DNA from: Dryomyza anilis
Taxonomy: Eukaryota; Arthropoda; Insecta; Diptera; Dryomyzidae
Assembly (NCBI GenBank): GCA_951804985.1
Contig: OX638132.1
Span: 23,474,617-23,538,616 of the forward strand
Direction of reading: 5' to 3'
DNA: 64,000 bases
The notes beneath the pieces are model-generated. The model searched no databases. It had not been told where the DNA came from and saw nothing but the letters and a program-made list of their open reading frames with translations. The position numbers and the translations under genes were made by a program. Shown piece by piece: positions 1 through 11,409 of this stretch. How positions within the stretch are numbered: position 1 is the first letter of the stretch; each line of letters begins with the position of its first letter.

Positions 1-170
1 TCATTTTTTGCCATTCTCAGTTCTCAAGTAGTTCTTCTATGTTATCTATCAAATGTTTGTTAATGTTTGTGAATGATTGTATATCTGTGAGATTGGTGAA
101 CTGAACGTGGCACCTCGCATCGACCGCAAAATTAAAAACACATTATACTAGCATTGCTGCAGCAATTGGG

Positions 171-720
171 TTAGCAAATTTTATAAAATTTTTCGGTCTC
201 TTCGTATGTGGGCGTGATTAAACTAGTGGGTGTGGAACCTTTCATACATGGTATATTTTCAAGATGGTGTATGTCGACAGTTATATATTGCACATCAGTG
301 TATACGAACCACCCCAAATTCTTTAAACTCACCACACTTAGGTTCACCACACTAAAACTCACCACACCAAAACTCACCACATCAAAACTCACCATACCAA
401 AACTTACCACACCAAAACTCACCATACTAAAACTCACCATAATAAAACTCACCATTCCAAAACTCACCATAATAAAACTCACCACACTAAAACTCACCAT
501 ATCAAAACTCACCACACTAAAACTTACACTACGACTTCTACGACAAAAATCTACGAAAGAGAATTCTACGGCGATTAAATTTACCAGGAAAAAATTCTAT
601 GGCAAGTTTTCTACGGGGAAGAAGTTTACCGTGAAGAACAGTCCAAAAAAGAGTTTTGTTTGGGAAAATTTGTTTTGGAGAAAATTATTTTTGTTTTTAT
701 AAAACTATTAAAAAAAAACC
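171..720 (+). mobile_element. Helentron/DINE-like fragment carrying a 15-bp minisatellite
   Basis: Decayed member of the same family as the elements at 11410-12321 and 35634-36889. It keeps a head with 'GGGCGTGATTAAACTAG' and a short CC-rich stretch, then the minisatellite (326-530), then a tail with the family words 'TTCTACG' and 'GGGGAAGAA'. The 5' tip and the terminal CTAGT end are not visible. The long plus-strand reading frame here is only the translated minisatellite. Assignment is by similarity inside this window. Confidence 0.6.
326..530 (+). repeat. 15-bp minisatellite, about 13 units
   Basis: Tandem units close to CTCACCACACTAAAA with scattered substitutions. The same unit forms arrays at 7556-7612, 7960-8110 (reverse), 11676-12096 and 36229-36445, each time inside the same dispersed element, so the array is a component of the element and not an independent satellite. 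Confidence 0.9.
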
Positions 721-1240
721 TCCACATCGAAATGAGGGTCTGTGTTAGTTTCATATTACATTGATCGTTGCTTACATTGTTTATAATTATAACTTTTATT
801 AATACAAGTTATACTTATAAAAAAATATATTTAAGAAAAAAAATTCGTTTTGGAAAAATCATTTTGACAATTTTTATTTTGTAATTTTTTTTCGGATAAT
901 TTTTTTTTATTTTTTTTTTAGAACTTTTTTTTAGGGACATTTTTTTAAATTTAATATTCTAAATTTGTTGGTGAATTTTATTGGTGAAGAAGTTCATAAT
1001 ATTTATGAAAAAAAAAAAAACAAATGACTGCGCGGTAAAAAAGAAATATTATTTAAATTTCTTATTATGAATTCATATAGTCTATAGACAACTATTTTTT
1101 TTAAAGAAGTTTTAAATGCTAATATTGCACAGATTAAATTTAATGGAACAGATTTTTTTTTTATTTATTTTGATATCGATCGAATACTGAAATAAGAAAA
1201 ATAGTAGGTGCCATAACATTTAAAAAATGTATGTTAAAAT
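721..1240. other. AT-rich unassigned DNA
   Basis: Long A and T runs only. I see no reading frame, terminal repeat or RNA motif that can be defended. Confidence 0.5.
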
Positions 1241-2350
1241 CAAGGATTGAAACCTAAACGAATAACGGTTTCGATTTCGGTTTTTTCCGCTTTTCGGTTT
1301 CGGTTATGGTTTCGGTTTTAGGTTTTTGTTACAAAACGGTTACGGTATACCGGTTCCAAGTTACGGTTTCGGTTTTGATTTCAGTTTTTGAATAAAATTT
1401 CTTTTTCCATAATTTTCAAATAATTTAACATTGTTTATATTGTGCTAAGTTATATTCAAATTGTTTTATTGGGATAAAGTGGGAAACGTAATTTAACAAT
1501 GTTTGTTATTATTTTAGTGAAAATATTGTGTTATATGAATTATTTAATTGATTTCGCCAAGAAAAAAATTCAGTCGTGACCACAAGTCAATGAAAAGTAA
1601 CATTTTGAATTCACCTGAGATATATTATGAATGGCAGAGGAGAGCCGAGAAGCGAACCTTAAATAAAAGTAAAACGAATACAGCGATAAATGTTCTTAAA
1701 TTTCATGAAAAGAAGAATTATGTACAATATCCATCCATAAAACCAAAGATTTTAAATTTCAACAATTCAGTGAACTGCAATATCTGCAAATAAATATCTG
1801 CCTTTATAATAGGGTTTTCAACAGGGGCGCTACAAAATTAGAGCGACAGGGACATCAAACGACGCTATATTTCTTGCCGCTCTTTTGACATTTCTCTTCG
1901 GTAAGGTTTGCCATTTCATGATGGAAGATATGCGAATTCATCATGAAAGGACAAACCTTACTTAAGAGAAATGTCAAAAGAGCGGCAAGAAATATGGCGT
2001 CGTTTGCTGTCCTTGTCGCTCTACTTTTGTAGCGTCCCTGTCGAAAAACGCCTGAAAAAAACTTTTGTAGCGCTCTTATTAAAAAAGCCTTTACTTGAAA
2101 TGTTCGAACTTCCACTTTATTTTCCGTATTAGTTACTAATTTTTTCTTGTATCACCATTGTTTTTTTTTGTTACCTTATTATAAGTATATTTTTATATAT
2201 ATGTCCGAAATTTAAGTGTTTTGAAAAAATCATTCTGAAATCAATCAAACTCAGACTTATAAATGGTATTCTATTGAATACCATTTCGGTTTTGGATATC
2301 GGTTTATTATGATTTTCTTAGAACGGTTTCAGTTACGGTTTCAATCCTTG
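1241..2350. mobile_element. Non-autonomous hAT-like DNA transposon (1110 bp)
   Basis: Perfect 14-bp terminal inverted repeats CAAGGATTGAAACC at 1241-1254 and, reversed, 2337-2350. They are flanked by 8-bp direct repeats that match at 7 of 8 positions (GTTAAAAT 1233-1240, ATTAAAAT 2351-2358). An 8-bp duplication and a CAAGG end fit the hAT rule (YARNG ends). Just inside the left end is a degenerate 'CGGTTTCGGTT' repeat (about 1265-1395), with a smaller reversed counterpart at the right end. An open stretch (1548-1793) has no ATG at its start and resembles nothing I recognise; no hAT transposase remains. A mariner-type MITE is nested at 1812-2052. Confidence 0.75.
1812..2052. mobile_element. 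Foldback MITE derived from the DD41D mariner family
   Basis: Two arms of about 100 bp are inverted copies of each other; each holds 'GCGCTACAAAA'-like ends and 'AAATGTCAAAAGAGCGGCAA'. The arms match the terminal region of the mariner relic at 50361-51173 and the fragment at 53040-53215, so this is an end-to-end derivative of that transposon. An extra end-like motif (about 2062-2090) follows the right arm. It lies inside the hAT-like element, so it inserted later. Confidence 0.8.
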
Positions 2351-3000
2351 ATTAAAATATAGCCAATGCTAGGTCAAATCAGAAAATTAAAAATGATCTA
2401 ATAATCCAATATTACTTAAATGCTATATCAACATAAATTACCTTATAGTGAACATTCCAAAGAAATGTTGAAATCTTCCATGAAATCGTTTAATAAATCA
2501 TAGAATAAGAAAAATAAAAAGAATTGTAGACGTTTTTATCGCTTCTTTCAATAAACTTATATCTGATATTGCTGAATTCTGCAAATACTTTGCGTTTGTC
2601 TACATAGCGAAGGCATGTCAATCCATTGCGAAACGTTTAGCTTTTAAAAAATGAACAAAATATAGTACAAAGTGATAGTAAAATGTACTAGTGATTTTAT
2701 TTTGTTTTGCAATCGATTGACATGTGGCAAAAGTGCAAAATAATATTTTCGTGCTATTCTGATTTCGAACCAAAATATGCTGACACAAATATCAACATAT
2801 GATAGAAACATCATATCGTTGTGAATGTATTTGTGTGTAGAATGTTTATATTTGTGTTGAGTTGAAGTTACCAACTATCTGCAGTTTTTGTTTTTTGTAT
2901 TTTGCAAAGCACTGCTGTTTATTCTACTACTGTTTGATAGTTTAAGTTTGTGACAATGTATTTCAAATTCTGTTTTTAGAATATAGCTGGATCCGTGCAA
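2351..3000. other. Unassigned AT-rich DNA
   Basis: No coding, RNA or repeat feature recognised. Short open frames in this interval have no family resemblance. Confidence 0.4.
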
Positions 3001-3520
3001 AGCTTCGCAGTGCAAAATTTTTGTTTAAATTAAATTAAATTAAATTAAATTTGTGCGCCCAATTTTTTTCAATTCAAATTCAGAAATTTACTTTTGACAT
3101 TCATAATTTTAAATTTGATATTCAACTCTTTCTGTCTTAATCTAGAAAAATTTCATTTGATATTTAAAAATGTCCATTTGAAATTCAGAAAATGTTCATA
3201 TGAAATTCAGAAAATTTCATTTAATATTCTGAATTTTTTATTCAGAAGAAACTAAAATTTTCTTAATATGAAATGAAAATTTCTGAATATTATATGAAAT
3301 TTTTTGAATTGCAAATGGAAAGTTTTGAATATGGAATATGAAAATAATGGAAAGTTTTGAATATATATTCGAAAAATCAAAGAGAAATTCTGAATCACAA
3401 TTGTTATGCTTTGAAATTGAAATGGAATTTCTGACTACAATTCATGTGTTTTGAATTTCAAATGGAATATCTAAATTGCAATTGAAGTTCTTTTCATGAA
3501 TTGAAATTGATATTTTCTGA
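3001..3520. repeat. (TTAAA)n tract followed by a degenerate GAAATTCAGAAAA-type repeat
   Basis: A short TTAAA run (about 3027-3050) precedes roughly 450 bp in which GAAATTCAGAAA / TTTGAATTTCAAA words recur in both orientations with many substitutions. This is cryptically simple DNA, probably an old decayed short-unit array. Confidence 0.55.
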
Positions 3521-4254
3521 CATTTGTTCTAATTTTGCCATATATTGCATCCAATTAAATTAAATGATAATTTTACATTGCACTAATTATTATTTTGCAT
3601 TATTATGGGAAGCTATGCACTTGTGCTGTCAACTTGTCATGCAGTTATGGTAATATTTGCAATCGAATACATGTTATCAAATAAACTGTATAAAAATCGT
3701 ATATCTTTGAGAGTCATTGACTGGATATATTATTTACCTAGGTATATATAGGTATATATATTATATACCTAGATTTTTTGTAGTTTTGGTTTTCCCGATT
3801 AAAATTACATTTGTAAAAGTTTGAAGCATACCAATTCGTGCTGATAAAATGTAACCACAAAATGTGAATAAATTACTTATGTGATATCCCACAAGAAATT
3901 TTCACTTATATATTCATTAAATATTCAAACTTCTCTTGAAAAACAAATGCTAGAATCTCCGACCTATTTTCCTAAAGACTGTTTGTAATGCTTTATAATG
4001 AGACCACAGTTGGGAATTTTTATTATTTCTTTTTCAAGTGATATTTCAATATGAACAACCATGATTTGATTCTTAGTGATTTTTAGACCATTTTTCGCAA
4101 CTTTAAACCACTGTTTAGAAAATATCATACATTGGAAAAAGTGGATGTAAAAATTTTAAAATTAAATATCTCAATACCCTATATCCGTTGTCCAAATTTT
4201 TGTCTACACCAGAATCCAATTTTGTATTTCGTATGGGAAATTATGCAAAATTAA

Positions 4255-5090
4255 CATTGAATTTGATTGAATATATCTAAACAATAGTTAACCCTATCAT
4301 CATGAAACTTTTGCCAATTTATTACTAACTTTATATACTTCGAACTTATAAAAAATAATTTGGTAATGTAAACATTTAACAGGTAAATATAACAGTTTTA
4401 TGACAAGTCCTTTTAAAAAAATTATATTTCCAGAAATAATGTTGCCCTGCACATATACTTCGACGGGAAAAAAATAAGTAAGGTAAAAAAATGTTTTGAA
4501 CTAATTTATCTCTCAAATTTTACGTTGAGCTTTGACAACTTTTCTGGAGGTGTGCAAAATCAAAATAAAATGAAAAATACGAAATTATGATGAAACATGA
4601 TGTTAATTAATATGACATTTTGCACACATATGTAAGGTAAATATACAAGTGTTTGGTATCATTGAAAAGAAAAGATTTCAAGGTATTTATGTGGCGAATA
4701 TAAAGAAAATCTGAGTATGGTTTCTGAACACTTTTTTTTGAAAAAGAAGAAAAATAAAAAAAAAAATTAAAATTTGATTGAATATATCTAAATAAGTATT
4801 AACCTTATCATCATGAAACTTTTACCTAATATAAAATAATTTTATGTATTTATGCGTCATTAAAACATTTTTAGGAATATATTTATTATAAAGTCAGATA
4901 TACCGGTTTTAATCTAAGTCCCATCAAAAAATTAGTATTTTTGAAAAAATGCTGCCCTGCACATATACTTCGCCGGGAAAAATATAAGTAAGGGTAAAAA
5001 ATAAGTAGAAATAACTCGTCCTTAAAACTGCTTACTTAAAATTTGACTTTCGACTTTGAAAACTTTTCTGCAGGGGTCAAAATAAAAAAA
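4255..5090. repeat. Diverged tandem duplication, about 515-bp period
   Basis: Blocks 4255-4590 and 4768-5090 run parallel: both have 'TTTGATTGAATATATCTAAA', 'ATCATCATGAAACTTTT', 'GCACATATACTTCG' and 'AACTTTTCTG' in the same order. Substitutions and small indels are numerous, so the duplication is old. No coding content. Confidence 0.75.
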
Positions 5091-6280
5091 ATTAAAAAAC
5101 TTGAAATTTGACCAGTGTTGCCAGATTGGCTATATATATTTTCGATAAGTTTTATCATTTAAAAGATTCTCAGTAATGTTATCTATTAAAAAAATATAAC
5201 AAAAGTACATGTTACTGAAGAAACAAAATACTTACAGAGATTTCCGTAAAAGTCAAAATTTCCAAAAAAAAATGAAAAAATCGGAAATAACAAAAAATGT
5301 TAGAGTTTTTTTATTTACTAAACCACTTGAGATATTTTTAAACGGTTTTCAGTTTATGATTTATGTGTTCATTGTTTATAAAAGTCCCTTACACATATTT
5401 TGATTTCATGATAAAATGTACAATCTATGTAAAAATATGTAAAGTAACGTCTTCAAAAATTAAAAAAAAAAATCATGTTCAAGTCTATATCTTTAAAACT
5501 AAACAAGATATTTTCTCACATAAGCACATTTTTTTAGATCTCAATGTAAGCTTTCCATAAACAAAAGGATTTTGATAATCGGATAACTTTTGGATTTTTT
5601 ACAATTTTTGAAAAAATGTTCATGAAAAATTTTTCAACTTTACTGACATTTATCTCCATAGCTATTAAAGATACAAGCTCCAAGCTAAGTTGCCTCTGTT
5701 TAAGTTTTCTCTGTACAACATTTTTTAAATTTTTAAAATCGGTTGAGTGGTTCCGACAATACTGAATTTCACCCGATTTAAGAGCGTTTGGTCACACTGC
5801 GCAGCGTAGGGCAAGGATCATATTTTACGTTTTGATAATGTCTGCATCTGCACCATATAGGTTATACCAAGTAGAGTATATTTTACAACTTTGACTCGGT
5901 TTTTTGCAAAATATCGATGTGGTGGACAAATTATCAGTACGTAGCAAGAATCAGGAGACCGAAATGTACCAGAAAGGATAAGTTTCATTCCAGTTTAGAA
6001 TATTTGTAGGGCAGTGTTTTTAACAATAAATCGGTCCAAAGATTTATTTTATTAAATATGTACTTAGGAGTTGTTCAAATAGATTGTGAGCACTTTAGAA
6101 AATACATGACCTTTAAAATTTCCGATGGAATCCGGACGGACCATAGTGGGGCGCTTAGTACAAAAAGCGCATCCTATTTCGTCGTATTGCGTGCCAGTCA
6201 ATAGTCGTAATATTTTCAGCAGTGACACTTTTATTAACTTTTAATTTAAATTTTATAAATTTCCCAGTCTGCCATGTCTT
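5091..6280. other. Unassigned AT-rich DNA with a short dispersed repeat
   Basis: Short open frames at 5209-5560 are poly-A/poly-T-rich and unconvincing. Near 6120-6155 the words 'ATCCGGACGGACCA' and 'AGTGGGGC' resemble the dispersed repeat at 45.5-46.3 kb. Nothing else recognised. Confidence 0.4.
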
Positions 6281-6655
6281 GGAGGCCTTCAAAGCCTCGA
6301 TTTTTTTAACGAATAACTTCGAGAAAAACGTTCGAACTCGTTCCTTTATCGATTCTTATTTTTTTAATTTCTCGTACATTCAAATCCATTGACAAGATAC
6401 AATATATAAACATTTATCGCATCGATATCGTAATATTTTTCGAAGCAATATCGAACATTGCTCATTTTTTTCATCGATATCGTTCATATTTCAAAAAAAT
6501 TCTCGTATCGAGAAAACTCCGACAAAACGCATCCTACCATGTAGGTCCAATTTGACGCGCGATATCGGTACGAGCAAGTGTCCGATATCGTGTGATTTCT
6601 CCTTTTTTAAGCATTGATCTCGTAACGATTTCGAAACGAATGGCATACTGGGTTA
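6281..6655. repeat. CGATATCG-rich block
   Basis: The 8-bp palindrome CGATATCG occurs four times in 168 bp (6423-6430, 6475-6482, 6560-6567, 6583-6590), within a segment unusually rich in TCGA/ATCG words for this AT-rich DNA. It could be a decayed short satellite or a cluster of binding sites of the TATCGATA type. Neither is proven. Confidence 0.5.
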
Positions 6656-6914
6656 TCTACAATAATTTCAAAGTTATAGCAATTTTCGTAAACTATTTTT
6701 TAACATAATGCCATATCTTACTCGTGAATGATATAAATAATTGTTAAATGTATAAATTTTAGAAAAATGTATATCACTCACGATGCTTCTATAAGCTGGA
6801 CAAATGACCACTTATTACATAATTTTGTAGTGGTTACTTGCAAATAAAAATACTTAAATCTAGATAAAAAATATTTCTATAATATATATTTAATGTTGTT
6901 TGTTTTAGGTCGAC

Positions 6915-7255
6915 CTTAAAATAGGGTAATGCAAAAACTAATAGGTCTACCAAATGCCATATATATTTTGCACTTGTTCAAAAAAACAACAGCAGTATTT
7001 GACAAAAAACCAAAAACTTGTTGGCCGACCGTAGAACTGTTTCGGAGGCAGCCAAGCTTCCTCATCAGCGGACTTGTATGCAGTTTGTGCTTAGCTAAAC
7101 CTAGAACAATACTTTGTATAATGAAAAAAATGCGAATTCTGTTCTGCACAAATTGACGAGAAGGTAAGCAGCAAAAATTGCAGTGCAAAATACATATTGC
7201 ATTTGGTAGATCTGGAGTCCGACAAATTAGTTTTTGCATTACTCTATTTGGAATA
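6915..7255. mobile_element. Foldback MITE-like element (about 340 bp)
   Basis: The ends are inverted copies: AAATAGGGTAATGCAAAAAC at the left matches the reverse of the right end ('GTTTTTGCATTACTC'), and 'TCTACCAAATGC' follows inside each arm. The middle holds 'CTGTTTCGGAGGCAGCC', also found reversed at about 36635-36660. Short open frames on both strands are arms read through. Superfamily not assignable. Confidence 0.65.
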
Positions 7256-7289
7256 TATATCCTACAGATCAAAGAGAATATCACAATTT

Positions 7290-8640
7290 AGTTTTGGTAG
7301 ACCACGCCCACTTTTACGCCCCTTTTTATTTTTGGTGTATAATTCAGATTCATAGCGAAACCACTGTACGTATTTTTATGAAAATTTGCATTATTATGAT
7401 AATGGAGTATCCTAAACTATAAATAAACCAGATTAGGCAAAGGGCAGTGGCACCTCCCATAGAACCCAAAAATTCAGTACGATATATCTCAACGCTAATG
7501 CTATCGATTTCCACCAAACTTTTAATTTGGATGTTACTCATCTTAATTAATATCACCACACCGAACTCACCACACCAAAACTCACCAAATAAAAATTCAC
7601 CACACCAAAACTAAATATGAATCCTCTGCACGGGTTTCGTTATGATTTCGATACATCCTACAGACCCAGAAAATGATCACGGTATAGGATTCGTCGATCT
7701 CAATCACTTTTACAATCATTTTTTAATGAGAGTAAAAGTTTCAATGCAAAATCGCTGAACGTATTTTTCTGAAAAGTGTTATTACTATGTATTATATGAT
7801 CCAAGAGTATCATATATACTATAAATTAATCAGATTTGACAGGGGGGAATTGCACCTCCTAAACATCCCAAAAACTCAAAATGCTGTACCTCAGTACACA
7901 TGTTATCGATTTTAACTAAACTTTAAATTCTGATGTTACTTATCTAACCAAAACTGAATGTAAGGTAAGTTTTAGTGTGGTGAATTTTAGTGTGTTGAGT
8001 TTTACTGTGGTGAGTTTTAGTGTGGTGAATTTTAGTGGTGAATTTTATTGTGGTGAGTTTTTGTGTGGTGAATATCAGTGTAGTAATTTTGGTGTGGTGA
8101 GTTTCATTTAACAAAAAAAAAATATTCGACAAAAACAACAATATTCGAAAAAGTTTGAAAAAAATTGCTAATAAAAAATATTGATCAACAAATGTTGATC
8201 GAACATCATTTGAAAAAAAAAATAATCGACTAAACCAAAAATGTTCGAAAAATTTTGAAAAAAAAAATTTTAAAGTAAAAAAATGCTATGGTCAAAATCA
8301 CAATTTTCAAAAAAAAAATAAAATCGAAAATGTCGAAAATAAAAATTTGTTTTTGCTTATGTTTTTGTTTTTCGATTTGTTTTTCTTTTTTTTGTGCTTT
8401 TATTTTTTTTTGCCTTTAGTTTGGCTTTTTGTTTTATATTATTGCTTTTGTTTTTGTATTTTTGCTTTTGTTTTGTTTTGTGCTTTGCGTTTTTGCTTTT
8501 AAATATTTTTTGTATTTGAGTTTTTTTGTTTCATGTTTGTTCCTGCTGTAAGTGCCAAGTTGTATCGTTTTGAAAGTTTAGGCTGTACCGGAGGGGCCAC
8601 GACCCTTTGTCCAATCCCGCCCATATATAGCCCATCATTC
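7290..8640. mobile_element. Rearranged Helentron/DINE-like cluster
   Basis: Three pieces of the minisatellite-bearing family. A plus-strand head (7290-7555) leads into a short array (7556-7612). A second diverged copy of that head follows at about 7740-7955. A reversed copy then runs from about 8640 back to 7960, with the head sentence at 8570-8635 (reverse of GGGCGGGATTGGACAAAG) and a reversed array at 7960-8110. Head-to-head copies meet near 7955. A T-rich run with repeated 'TTTTGCTTTTG' (8340-8520) matches the A-rich middle of the element at 35634-36889. Confidence 0.6.
7960..8110 (-). repeat. 15-bp minisatellite, reversed, about 10 units
   Basis: Units close to TTTTAGTGTGGTGAG, the reverse complement of the family unit, with several partial or altered units. 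Confidence 0.85.
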
Positions 8641-8644
8641 CAAA

Positions 8645-9825
8645 AAATAATCAAACCAACAAAGAGATTTATTATATTAATAAAAGGATATAACTGAATT
8701 CGAATCCATTACTAGTAAAGTTGAGTAGTGTATTTTTAGTAAACTTTTCATATATAATTCGATCGAGATTGGATAAAAAATAGGAATATACCGCTTTATT
8801 ATAAAGCAAAACTGCTAATGAAGATTTAAGTTTCCTATAATCTTATTTTTAAAGCATGCAAATTTCGAATGTACTACTTTTCACATTATTCAATGTCAAC
8901 AATTGCATCCTTGTTTAATCGTATAACACGTACTATGTTCTATTTGTTTTATCTGCTTAATGGCAATCTTCACATTTTAGAGAGCCGAACATTTTAGACA
9001 TTTTCAGTGTTTTTGCAGACTGGGACTTGCATTTTACAGAAGACATGATGATGATTTATGTCACATGTATTTGCTATGCCTCGATGACAACTGTTGTGCT
9101 TAATGTTGTTGTTCTGATTATAGTTGTTGTTGTCAGTTTTGCTGATGTAGCTTGTTGTGTCTGCAGCCAGTGCGAAATGTTTGATATTATTTTGATGTAT
9201 GCCAAGTGTCCTTTGAGATTTCGCATGACAATTTTATTAAAGCCTTTTGTTGTTTGCAAACACAAATAACACAGTCCGGCACTACTTTTCACATATGATA
9301 AAATCGTATATATGCTTAAAGTACGTTAAAAAATAAAATATACGTATTTCGCACTTTTGATAGATCAATTCGTATAAAATTTTACAATGCATTTTAATAT
9401 TCTATTAATATCACTCATACGTCCCGGTTTACCTTATAATAAATTAATTCTATTTTTAGTATTTAAAAGGTAAAATTTTTAAAATATGTGTTAATAATAA
9501 TTAATACACAAAATACTAAAAATAACCATGATTACATTTATATTTTATTAAAAATAATATTTAATTTTTAGGAAATATTGTAAATATTGGTTAAAAAGCA
9601 CCACACAAATTGGAAATACTACCTCGTATTTAGAAAATACTATATTATTATTATTATTATAAATGATTTAATCTAGTAAAAACTTGGAAACCTCTAAAAA
9701 AATAATTTTTTAGTTGTGGAATTTTCTCATATGTGCAATCAAATGTTAAATTTTGTCGTACGGTGTAATATATAGAAATAACACATACGTAGAAGTAATA
9801 CATACACACATACTTATATATACTA
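8645..9825. other. Unassigned AT-rich DNA
   Basis: Overlapping open frames on both strands near 9027-9292 show no family resemblance and no codon bias I can see. A short ATT run lies near 9640-9660. No terminal repeats found. Confidence 0.4.
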
Positions 9826-9828
9826 AGT

Positions 9829-10053
9829 ACACACGGAAGAAAGATACCATTAAATTAATAGTTTTCACTATTCAAATTATATGATAAACTATTAATTCAA
9901 TCGGTAAATCCTATTAAATACTACAAAGTACCATAAAATTATTTTTAAATTTTTATTAAAATATTTTTTTTTTTACACTATTAAAAAACTGTCCAATAAC
10001 TGCCCTATTGACACATTTGAATGGGCTTTTATGAGATTTTTTTCTGAGTGTTG
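9829..10053. mobile_element. Decayed MITE with ACACTCAGAAAAAA-type ends
   Basis: The left end reads 'ACACACGGAAGAAAGAT'; the right end reversed reads 'ACACTCAGAAAAAAAT'. The interior has inverted 'TTAATAGTTT'-type words. It resembles the cleaner MITE at 31182-31399 and is probably an older relative. Confidence 0.45.
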
Positions 10054-10505
10054 TCTACGCATGCATTTAATGTGACATAAAATGTAATTTCGTTGTCTTT
10101 GGTTGAGTCTCCATGTGGAGTTGAGAACTCTCCGAGTACAATTTATAGAATGTAGTACTCGTTTAATGCTTCGTTGTGTTGATGATGCAGTGATGAATGC
10201 GCATTTGCATTTGAATTAATTTGAACTGCTATAAACTCCCCAATAAAAAGTAGTTAACGGGAGGTGGCATAAACTCCCCGGTCGTGAAAAAATATTTATA
10301 TACCAGTCTACTATATCTCGAATATGACTCAAATGAAATAATTCCGAAATAATTCTCGAAATAATTCCGACCACTGTTTGCTATAACTTTGTTATATCGA
10401 TTCAGGGTTTGTTTGTTTCTGTAATTCTTGTTTTCATTATGAAAACCGGAGAATCTAATAGATTTCGTGGCTTTTTTGCAATTTATATTTGGGATATAGC
10501 GGAGT

Positions 10506-10825
10506 GTAGCCGTGTAGCCGCGGTAGCTCAGTGGTTAGTGCGTTGGACTGCGAGCCGAAAGGTCCCTGGTTCAAGACTGGACTGGGGCTCACAACATCTT
10601 TTCATAGAAACATTTTCTATACCGCGCTACCTCTCGTCAGTAAATGGCAAACCTACGAGAGTAAAACCATTGCCTATGAAAAAGCTTTCACCCGCCGTTC
10701 GGATTCGGCAATAAACTGTAGGTCCCACCACTTTGAGTACAAATATAACACGCACAGCTCAAAATGGTGAGAGAGCTCGGCCGAAGTTCTATACAGGACT
10801 GTAGCGCCAAACTATTATTATTATT
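10506..10825 (+). mobile_element. tRNA-derived SINE, copy 1, with 12-bp target duplication
   Basis: The head (about 10513-10590) is tRNA-like: a TAGCCGC / GGGGCT acceptor-like pairing, an RNA polymerase III A box TAGCTCAGTGG (10524-10534) and a B-box-like GGTTCAAGACT (10568-10578). A body of about 230 bp follows, ending in a short ATT-repeat tail. The duplication ATATAGCGGAGT flanks it perfectly (10494-10505 and 10826-10837), which is direct evidence of retrotransposition. Open frames across it are not genes. Mobilisation would depend on a LINE partner, not identified. Confidence 0.9.
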
Positions 10826-10949
10826 ATATAGCGGAGTTCCGTATCGTTGTCACATCCGCACCTATGCCGATGTTTTGGTTTATATGAAAAATTATTAAAC
10901 TTCTCAATTTTGAATGCTATTTTGCATTACAAATCAATTAGTATAAGTA

Positions 10950-11247
10950 AATAATAATAATAATAGTCGAGCTCTTCGGCCGAGCTCCCTCACCATTTTG
11001 AGCTGTGCGTTTTATATTTGTACTCAAAGTGGTGAGACCTACAGTTTATTGCCGAATCCGAACGGCGGGTGAGAGCTTTTCATAGGCAATGTTTTACTCT
11101 CGTAGGTTTGCCATTTACTGCCGAGAGGTGGCGCGGTATAGAAAAATGTTTCTATGAAAAGATGTTGTTAGCCCCAGTCCAGGCTTGAACAGGGGACCTT
11201 TCGGCTCGCAGTCCAACGCACTAACCACTGAGCTACCGAGGCTACAA
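10950..11247 (-). mobile_element. tRNA-derived SINE, copy 2 (inverted)
   Basis: Same family on the minus strand: the tRNA-like head ends near 11245 and the ATT-type tail is at 10950-10965. Candidate 8-bp duplication TATAAGTA at 10942-10949 and 11248-11255. It has lost a few bases near the tail. Copies 1 and 2 lie tail to tail with about 110 bp between. Confidence 0.85.
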
Positions 11248-11409
11248 TATAAGTATTACGTATAAAAATATATCAGTAATTCTATGCTTCTTCTATTTTT
11301 GTCTTTTACTATAATTTACGGTATAATTTTGTTGTCCTAAATTATTTATAAAAATTGCAACGGAATCTTAAAGCAGTGGAATTTAGCTTTGCATAAATCC
11401 ATTACAATA

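Noticed and set aside
1855..2115. 86-codon minus-strand frame
   Set aside because: It reads across the foldback arms of a mariner-derived MITE.
10513..10590. Possible tRNA gene (also at 48290, 55320 and reversed at 11175-11245)
   Set aside because: The anticodon stem is mismatched and each is fused to the same 230-bp body with target duplications, so these are SINE heads.
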